DNA of 64,000 bases from Verrucomicrobiota bacterium JB023 (GTDB lineage: Bacteria > Verrucomicrobiota > Verrucomicrobiia > Verrucomicrobiales > Akkermansiaceae). A program made the position numbers and the translations under genes. The stretch lies in NCBI GenBank assembly GCA_030673895.1, contig JAUTCR010000005.1, forward strand, positions 248,001 to 312,000. Reading direction: 5' to 3'. A model generated the notes under the pieces. The model was not told the DNA's origin. It did no database searches and saw nothing but the letters and a program-made list of their open reading frames with translations. Of this stretch, positions 56,707-64,000 are shown in pieces. The stretch's first letter is position 1. Every line of letters starts with the position of its first letter.

Positions 56707-57798
56707 TTACGAGCGGTCTGCTGGGACGACCCATTCCTCCGCGAGCACCTCATCAATGGTGAATTCGTCCTCATTGACTCCTTGGGGCTTGGAAATCCTG
56801 AGGGTGACGCGCTCACCATCCAGATCCCGGCCTTCGAGGAACCGTCCGTAGTTCAGGAGTTCCTTCAACTTCTCATCCACCGGACCTGACGTGGTGGCGT
56901 AGGCCCAGACGAAGTTCTCCTGATACTGGTCCAGCAACTGATACCAGGAAAAGGTGTCCTGATCACCCAGGTTGTCGAAATGCGGTTCCTTACGAAGGAA
57001 GGCCCGCACCAAAATCCCCTCCCCGATCTCTTGCTCGGGTAAACGGGAAATGGCGACCTCCGACCAGCACTCGGTGGCATCCGCATCCAATCGCAGACCA
57101 TCTGCCGTGGTGACAAAATAAGCCCGGAAGGAACGAAAATCCGATCGATTGCCAATCACCGTCATGAAACCGGTGTCTGCTGACGAGCCAAACTCGAAAT
57201 TAAGCTGGGTCGGATTCCTCAAATCGAATGTCGCGAACTCCCCTGCTTCCTTACTGGCCAGGATCCGCTCGACCTGCTCCTCATTTCGCAGCACACTGCC
57301 CAGCTCCTCGGCAGTCACGTCCGGATCATTAACGACCTCCAAGACATCAACGGCCTTGCTGAGAGCATCGCCCGCATTGTCGTAGAACCATTGCTCCGTC
57401 AGCTCCTCACGCCCTGCGGAGACGGCATCGAAATCGATGTTCAGGTCCGAGACCCCTTCATTGGTCGCATTGGGTGCCGTCGCCTGAATGATCGCGATCA
57501 AGCCCACGACCAGGACCGGCACGGCCAAGCCAATGACTGCCCAAAGCATCCACTGGGAGCCCCGCTTCCGCTTCGAGCGGTCGCCCCATCTTTCCTCATC
57601 GTCGGTCACCCGCTCGCCCTTCTTGAGGGCCTCCACCTGATCGCGGACCGTGATGGGGGAATCCTCGGATTCCTGCATCTCCTGCAGGAGCTGCTTTCTC
57701 TTCAGGTAAAGCGAGTCCCTCGAAACTCGTTTTTGACGTCTTTTCTTCACCCGGCGTTCGCCCGGAGCGTTTTCATGTTCGCCGTTTTCGTCGCTCAT
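56707..57798 (-). CDS. Membrane-anchored protein, unknown, related to its upstream neighbour
   Basis: A 363-residue protein with a long basic cytoplasmic N-terminus (~1-80, VKKRRQKRVSRDSLYLKRKQ), one membrane helix (~85-107, LWAVIGLAVPVLVVGLIAII) and a periplasmic domain. The region VTTADGLRLDADATECWS (~215) and the end RVTLRISKPQGVNEDEF (~335) resemble KTEDGWLLDWEHFVRYS and RVRVVLAWESVNRGG in the upstream gene, so the periplasmic parts look like diverged paralogs. No enzyme motif or family recognised. It overlaps that gene by 4 nt (ATGA), so the two are co-translated. Confidence 0.7.
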   Translation of the reverse strand: MSDENGEHENAPGERRVKKRRQKRVSRDSLYLKRKQLLQEMQESEDSPITVRDQVEALKKGERVTDDEERWGDRSKRKRGSQWMLWAVIGLAVPVLVVGLIAIIQATAPNATNEGVSDLNIDFDAVSAGREELTEQWFYDNAGDALSKAVDVLEVVNDPDVTAEELGSVLRNEEQVERILASKEAGEFATFDLRNPTQLNFEFGSSADTGFMTVIGNRSDFRSFRAYFVTTADGLRLDADATECWSEVAISRLPEQEIGEGILVRAFLRKEPHFDNLGDQDTFSWYQLLDQYQENFVWAYATTSGPVDEKLKELLNYGRFLEGRDLDGERVTLRISKPQGVNEDEFTIDEVLAEEWVVPADRS

Positions 57799-59063
57799 TG
57801 ATCTGTTTGGTTGGAATTGTTCTCACCCTGCCGGCGGAAGCGCGCATAGTCGCTGCGCCAATGGGGCGCCAAAATCTCTTTCAATACCATCTCCCGCTCT
57901 CCCCCCCGGTTCACAGATTCCCAAGCCAGCACCACTCGCACGCGGCGCAATCCCTCCGGATCGCGGGTAGCGAGCAGAGAACCGCCATCCTCCTGCACGC
58001 TTTCGTCATCCGAAAACAAGTTGCGCAAGGTGATTCCCTCATCGGAATCCAGCGGCACCTCAATCACCGGACTGACCTCCACCTCGCGCATTTTCTCATC
58101 CAAGGTAGGAGGATAGAATCTGACCCGGATCATCCGATCCTCATCGTCCGTTTCCACGAATTCCTCAGCGTAGAGGCGGAATTCACCCTCCTTTTCCCGG
58201 CCAAGCTGGCTTCGAAAGAAGGTCCAGTCGGGCGTTGAATAGCGGACAAAGTGCTCCCAATCCAGCAACCAGCCATCTTCCGTCTTGAGCGTCACCGCCT
58301 CATACTCATTCGCCAATTCGTCCCGCCACACGATCTCTACGAAAGGAGGCTCCTCCGCATGCACCAGGTTCCAGAATTGCGGACGTGGAAGAAGGTCTTT
58401 CACCAAGCGCTGACCCGTATGCTGGGCGTAGTACGCTCCCAGAATTCCGGGGACTCTTCCGGTATTCAGGACATACAAGCCCCGTCCGGAGTCCGCTTGA
58501 GTAGCCAGAAAACTTCGCAGCACGGTCCGGACCCGCTGATATTCCTCGAGGTAGAATGCCCGCTCCATTCCCTCGAGCTTGTCCTCGATGGCCACCCCTT
58601 GGACTCCTTTGGCCGAGAAGTGGCTTTTTAGATTCAGGTAAAGACCAATCGCGACGCTCAGGGCCAAGGCACTCGCACCAGCGATGCCGAGGTCGCGCAA
58701 CAAGGTGGACTTTCTTTTCTTCAGTTTCCGCCGACGCTTCTTGGGAGGAGCTTCTCCCTCGTCATCAGGAGTTTCCGTGGCTACCTTGGGCTGCTCAGGC
58801 GCTTCAATTTTCGCAAACTCCGAGCCATTGACCGCTCTGCGCTTTAGGGCAAAATCGCGCTCCACCGAAGTGCGGGTGGCACGTCGCACCAACTGGTGCT
58901 CCCGGGGTGCCGGATGACCGTGACCGACGGTGGGACGGGAGACCTCGTAGCGATGCCCGCAAGTGCTGCAGACCGCCATTCCTTGGGAACCTGCCTTGCT
59001 TATGCCATTGCACAGCGGACACAGGTAGACAGCTTTCGCTCCGTTGCTCATCCGTGCCCGCAT
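57795..59063 (-). CDS. Zinc-ribbon membrane protein, unknown
   Basis: A 422-residue protein (a start at 59051, MSNGAKAVYLCPLC, is also possible). An N-terminal zinc ribbon (CPLCNGISKAGSQGMAVCSTC, ~15-35) is followed by a basic linker (PPKKRRRKLKKRKS, ~108-121), one membrane helix (~128-148, LGIAGASALALSVAIGLYLNL), and a periplasmic domain of ~270 residues related to that of the downstream gene. A cytoplasmic metal ribbon on a bitopic protein with an unknown periplasmic domain suggests a sensor or stress link, but that is inference. It lies 45 nt downstream of the Hsp70 gene on the same strand. Confidence 0.72.
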   Translation of the reverse strand: MRARMSNGAKAVYLCPLCNGISKAGSQGMAVCSTCGHRYEVSRPTVGHGHPAPREHQLVRRATRTSVERDFALKRRAVNGSEFAKIEAPEQPKVATETPDDEGEAPPKKRRRKLKKRKSTLLRDLGIAGASALALSVAIGLYLNLKSHFSAKGVQGVAIEDKLEGMERAFYLEEYQRVRTVLRSFLATQADSGRGLYVLNTGRVPGILGAYYAQHTGQRLVKDLLPRPQFWNLVHAEEPPFVEIVWRDELANEYEAVTLKTEDGWLLDWEHFVRYSTPDWTFFRSQLGREKEGEFRLYAEEFVETDDEDRMIRVRFYPPTLDEKMREVEVSPVIEVPLDSDEGITLRNLFSDDESVQEDGGSLLATRDPEGLRRVRVVLAWESVNRGGEREMVLKEILAPHWRSDYARFRRQGENNSNQTDQ

Positions 59064-59108
59064 CCTTTCACAGGAACTTGCTTCGCGGCAAGCCTCATCA
59101 CCAAGCGT

Positions 59109-60803
59109 TCACAGTCCCATCGCCTTCTCGACCACCAGAGCAGCCAATCGCTCACTCGCCTGATCAAGCTCCTCTACCGCAGCCTTCAACAGAGGGCCAT
59201 TCGACGCCCCTCCCTCGATTTCCTTCCGGACCCGGGCCTCCGCCGCGCGAATCGCCGACAATTCCCCTTCTTCCAGATCCTCTCCGGCTAGCGCCAGAGC
59301 GGGTTCGAGCGAGTTGAGCAGCTCCTCGGCCTTCAACTTGGCTTCGGTGAAAACCCGGGCCCGCATATCCGCGAAGGCGTGCTCCACGCTCTCACTGACC
59401 ATCTGCTCGACGCGCTCATCGGTCACGTCAACCGCAGCCGTCTCAATCGTCAGCACCGTGTCCACACCGGTCTTTGTATCTCTCGCCAAGACCTCAAGCA
59501 TCCCGTTCGCATCGAGCGAGAACTGGACGCCTACCCGGGCTTGCCCCTTCCCTTCCGCCTCGAAGGGCACTTCGACCGCGCCCAGCTCCCAATTATCCCC
59601 CGCCAGCTCGCGCTCCCCTTGCAGCACCCGCAGCCTCATGGAGCGTTGCCCCGCGGCGGCATTGGTGAACATCTCGCCCGCCTTGCAGGGTATCGTGGTA
59701 TTGCGCGGGATGATCACGTTCATCAGCCCCCCTACGGTCTCGATTCCCAAGCTCAAGGGAGTGACATCGAGGAGAACCACTTCGCGCACCGCACCGCTGA
59801 TGATGCCAGCCTGAATCGCAGCCCCGAGTCCCACCGATTCGTCCGGATCGACGCCTTCCTCGACTTTCCTTTGGAAGATGGCCTCCACCTTCTCCCTGAC
59901 GGCCGGCACCCGCGTACTTCCTCCAGCCAAGACCACCGCGTCAATCCCTGCGGGTTCAAGACCCGCATCTGCCATCGCACGGCGGCAACAGGCCTCCGTC
60001 TTTTTCAAAAAATCCGTCAGTCCCGCCTCAAATTCACGTCTCGAGATCTCCTTCTCGACCGGTCCACTAGCGAGGAAGGGAAGCCGGAAGGTCGCCGTCT
60101 CCTGCTCACTCAGGGTCACCTTGACTCGTTCCGCTTCTTCCATCACGCGGGCGCTTTCCAAGCTATCGCGACCCTTCTCCCAATCGTCACCCAGCACCAT
60201 TGAGGCGAGTAGCCTGTCAAAATCATCTCCTCCCAGGCGAGTGTCGCCTGCCGTGGATTGCACCTCAAACTGCCCTTCCCTCATCTCCAGGATGGACACG
60301 TCAAAGGTTCCTCCTCCCAGGTCGTAAACCGCCACCCGTTGCAGCTCGCCCATTTTCCCCAATCCGTAAGCCAAGGCCGCCGCCGTCGGCTCACTCAGGA
60401 GCCGGACCACCTCCAGCCCGGCCAGCTCGCCCGCCCTCTTCGTCGCGCCCCGTTGAGCTTCGTTGAAGTAGGCAGGCACCGTAATGACTGCCTTGGAGAT
60501 TGGCTGCTCCAGCCGATGCTCCGCGATGCGTTTCAGCTTTTTGAGAATCTCCGCGCTCACTTCCTCGGCCCGAGCCTCCTGCCCCATCAGACGCTTAATA
60601 CTGGTGACGACACCGCCCAGCGCGAGACGACGCTTGGCCGTCCACCCCACTTCAACCTCTTCCTCCTTGCCATACCAGACGGCGCTCGGGAGCAAACGCC
60701 GCCCCTCCTCATCAGCCAGAAGAATGGGAAAGCCTGATTCCACTACCCCGACTGCTGAATTCGTCGTGCCCAAGTCGATACCAACGATTACCTCACTGCT
60801 CAC
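59109..60803 (-). CDS. Hsp70/DnaK-family chaperone, short form
   Basis: A 564-residue Hsp70. The ATPase domain is complete: IVGIDLGTTNSAVGVVE (~6-22), AVITVPAYFNEAQRGATK (~104-121), VYDLGGGTFDVSILEM (~158-173), and VVLAGGSTRVPAVREKVE (~288-305). The substrate domain follows with LLDVTPLSLGIETVGG (~346-361) and RNTTIPCKAGEMF. DnaK is normally ~638 residues; this protein lacks much of the C-terminal lid and tail, and its Gly-rich segment is absent. It may be a second, specialised Hsp70 such as an HscA-like form. No dnaJ or grpE lies nearby. The gene is divergent from hisS (139 nt between starts) with no CIRCE or heat-shock element recognised. Confidence 0.88.
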   Translation of the reverse strand: MSSEVIVGIDLGTTNSAVGVVESGFPILLADEEGRRLLPSAVWYGKEEEVEVGWTAKRRLALGGVVTSIKRLMGQEARAEEVSAEILKKLKRIAEHRLEQPISKAVITVPAYFNEAQRGATKRAGELAGLEVVRLLSEPTAAALAYGLGKMGELQRVAVYDLGGGTFDVSILEMREGQFEVQSTAGDTRLGGDDFDRLLASMVLGDDWEKGRDSLESARVMEEAERVKVTLSEQETATFRLPFLASGPVEKEISRREFEAGLTDFLKKTEACCRRAMADAGLEPAGIDAVVLAGGSTRVPAVREKVEAIFQRKVEEGVDPDESVGLGAAIQAGIISGAVREVVLLDVTPLSLGIETVGGLMNVIIPRNTTIPCKAGEMFTNAAAGQRSMRLRVLQGERELAGDNWELGAVEVPFEAEGKGQARVGVQFSLDANGMLEVLARDTKTGVDTVLTIETAAVDVTDERVEQMVSESVEHAFADMRARVFTEAKLKAEELLNSLEPALALAGEDLEEGELSAIRAAEARVRKEIEGGASNGPLLKAAVEELDQASERLAALVVEKAMGL

Positions 60804-60942
60804 GCCTTCCTGTAAGAGCGAAACGGGTCGGCATCAACAGCCGAAAGCAAGACACCCTCTCCCAAGCCCCCCTCCCTATCTCCCACGACGCAGGCTGGAC
60901 AAAATCCACCACTCCCGCTAATTCGCCCGACGCTCTTCTGAC

Positions 60943-62265
60943 ATGGCTTCTGGATTCCAAACCCTCCCCGGCTTTCGCGACTTCGACCCGCGCACTTGCA
61001 TGCTGCGCAATTATCTCTTCGAGACTTGGCGCGAGGTAGCGCGCAAGTATGGCTTCTCTGAATACGAGACGCCAATCCTCGAGCCGACCGAACTTTATTT
61101 GAAAAAGTCGGGAGGCGAACTGGCGACCCAACTCTTCCGTTTTGAGGATCAAGGCGGACGGGACGTCACCCTCCGACCAGAAGTCACCGCCTCTCTCGCA
61201 CGCCTCGCGGCCGCCGAGCAGCGCAATTACCCCAAGCCGCTCAAGTGGTTCGAAATCGGCCAATGCTTCCGCTATGAAAAACCGCAAAAGGGCCGCACCC
61301 GCGAATTCTATCAATTTAACACCGACCTGCTGGGAGACGATTCCCCGGCAGCTGACGCGGAGCTCATCGCTCTCAGCATCGACACCATGCGTGCCCTTGG
61401 CTTTTCTCAGGACCACTTCAAAGTGCGCCTATCGGACAGGTCCTATCTGACTTCTCGTCTCCAAGATCTCACTTCAGGCGCACATTCTTCACTATGGTCG
61501 AATCCGGAAAGCCTAGTCTCAATTTTGTCAATCATAGACCGATTCGGGAAGGATTCAGACAAAATCAGCGAGATGAAGCTCGGTGAGTTCGGACTTTCTC
61601 TTAGCGACATCTTAAATGTTTTCGATGAAGCTAAAGAGCTGATTGGAAACGAGCGATTGGGCCGCGTTTATGAAGACCTCACCGCGCGCGGCCTCGGTGA
61701 CTTTGTGGAAATCGACCTCTCCATCGTTCGAGGCCTCGCCTACTACACGGGCGTTGTTTTCGAGATCTTCGACACCTCCCGCTCCCTGCGCGCCGTCGCC
61801 GGCGGAGGACGATACAACACCCTTGTCTCCACCCTGACCGACGGCAAAACGGAATTGCCCGCGATCGGCTTCGCCATGGGCGATGTCGTTATCGGTCACT
61901 TCATCAAGGAAAATACCGCCGCCAAGCTCCAGTTCGAGCACTGGCAGCGTGAGCAATCCACCTGCGATTTCTATCTCGTCATAGACGACGAAGAGAAGCG
62001 CCCCGAAGCGCTCAAGCTCGCTCAAGATCTTCGCAACTCCGGCCTCCGTATCGACTTTCCCCTCACCAAGACCAAGTTCGACAAACAGCTCAAGGCCGCC
62101 ACCGCCACCATGGCTCCCTATGCGTTGATCATCGGTCGCGATTACCCCGAACTCAAACTCCGCCACCTTTCCTCCCGCCACAACGAAACGATCCGCGCCA
62201 ACGCCCCCCTCGCCGACCTTCTCCGCGAACGCCTCGACAACCCCGAGGGAGGGCTTTTAGCATAA
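60943..62265 (+). CDS. hisS: Histidyl-tRNA synthetase
   Basis: Charges tRNA-His with histidine. The 440-residue class II enzyme has LPGFRDFDPRTCMLRNYLFETWREV at the N-terminus, motif 1 near YETPILEPTELY (~41), DVTLRPEVTASLARL (~72-86), motif 2 with GQCFRYEKPQKGRTREFYQF (~105-124), the histidine-specific RGLAYYTGVVFEIF (~265) and AGGGRYNTLV (~286-295), and a C-terminal anticodon-binding domain (~340-440). Length is normal. A hairpin with a T tract follows, before aspS. Confidence 0.95.
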   Translation: MASGFQTLPGFRDFDPRTCMLRNYLFETWREVARKYGFSEYETPILEPTELYLKKSGGELATQLFRFEDQGGRDVTLRPEVTASLARLAAAEQRNYPKPLKWFEIGQCFRYEKPQKGRTREFYQFNTDLLGDDSPAADAELIALSIDTMRALGFSQDHFKVRLSDRSYLTSRLQDLTSGAHSSLWSNPESLVSILSIIDRFGKDSDKISEMKLGEFGLSLSDILNVFDEAKELIGNERLGRVYEDLTARGLGDFVEIDLSIVRGLAYYTGVVFEIFDTSRSLRAVAGGGRYNTLVSTLTDGKTELPAIGFAMGDVVIGHFIKENTAAKLQFEHWQREQSTCDFYLVIDDEEKRPEALKLAQDLRNSGLRIDFPLTKTKFDKQLKAATATMAPYALIIGRDYPELKLRHLSSRHNETIRANAPLADLLRERLDNPEGGLLA

Positions 62266-62292
62266 ACTCCGACGAACGCCTCAGAGGTGCCA

Positions 62293-62316
62293 AGGCTCAC
62301 TGAAAGGGCCTTTTTT
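62293..62316 (+). terminator. Intrinsic terminator between hisS and aspS
   Basis: A 6-bp stem AGGCTC/GGGCCT (one G-U pair) with a 7-nt loop, followed by six T. It separates hisS from aspS, 28 nt after the hisS stop. Confidence 0.65.
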
Positions 62317-62402
62317 GCGACTCAACCCAAACTCCGAAACCATTTTCAACTAACTTTGCGGGACTTCTTCCCTCAATCGCTCAGCGACTCAACATCTTTC
62401 AA

Positions 62403-64000
<1,598 letters not shown>

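Overview
The window looks like a chromosomal segment of a Verrucomicrobiota bacterium, most likely a member of the Verrucomicrobiales. This is judged from gene content and protein style, not from a database search. Pointers are a Gre-type elongation factor fused to a long N-terminal region (an arrangement otherwise known from Chlamydiae), an McsA-McsB-ClpC operon in a bacterium with Gram-negative-type surface genes, secreted proteins ending in a DPDGDG calcium-type motif, and several poorly known families with N-terminal signal peptides or single membrane anchors. Many starts have no clear Shine-Dalgarno sequence.

Layout. (1) 1-7336, plus strand: a tightly overlapping operon of envelope proteins. 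It holds a coiled-coil protein cut by the left edge, a small secreted Gln/Gly-rich protein, a secreted prenyltransferase/squalene-oxidase-repeat protein, and three tandem paralogs that combine NGD-type beta repeats with a LamG-like domain. Aspartate kinase (7409-8629) follows. (2) 8818-24287, minus strand: an accessory block, visibly AT-richer than its surroundings from 8.8 to 21.7 kb. In transcription order it encodes a split RHS/YD-repeat protein, a membrane-anchored helical-repeat protein, a small anchored protein, a broken transglutaminase pseudogene, an apparently active transglutaminase-like protein, a transglutaminase-like protein lacking the catalytic residues, a 1152-residue leucine-rich-repeat protein with three 1-kb internal duplications, an O-antigen-ligase-like membrane protein and an anchored HEAT-repeat protein. 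This is the most unusual part of the window and could be one surface or antagonism system. (3) 24864-26368: a complete IS701-family element with perfect 18-bp ends and a CTAA target duplication. (4) 26629-31730: two small membrane proteins, yqeY and ispD, and a large secreted Ig-like protein closed by a strong terminator.

(5) 32053-53624, all minus strand and mostly housekeeping: mcsA-mcsB-clpC (protein arginine phosphorylation and proteolysis), ilvE, a YhaO/YhaN nuclease-ATPase pair, a FtsB/DivIC-like divisome protein, enolase, the Gre fusion, an ECF sigma factor with its presumed anti-sigma and a PDZ protein, PilC and PilB of a type IV pilus or type II secretion machine, and aroA-cmk-plsC. 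(6) 53846-60803: a fatty-acid desaturase, a DCC-family protein and a GbsR-type regulator that share a matching palindrome upstream, a DUF502 protein, two related membrane-anchored proteins of unknown role, and a short Hsp70. (7) 60943 to the right edge: hisS and the start of aspS, plus strand.

The main candidates for new biology are the 8.8-24.3 kb surface-protein block, the triple NGD/LamG operon, the double inverted repeat in front of mcsA, and the shared palindrome of the GbsR/DCC pair. All function assignments rest on motifs read by eye.
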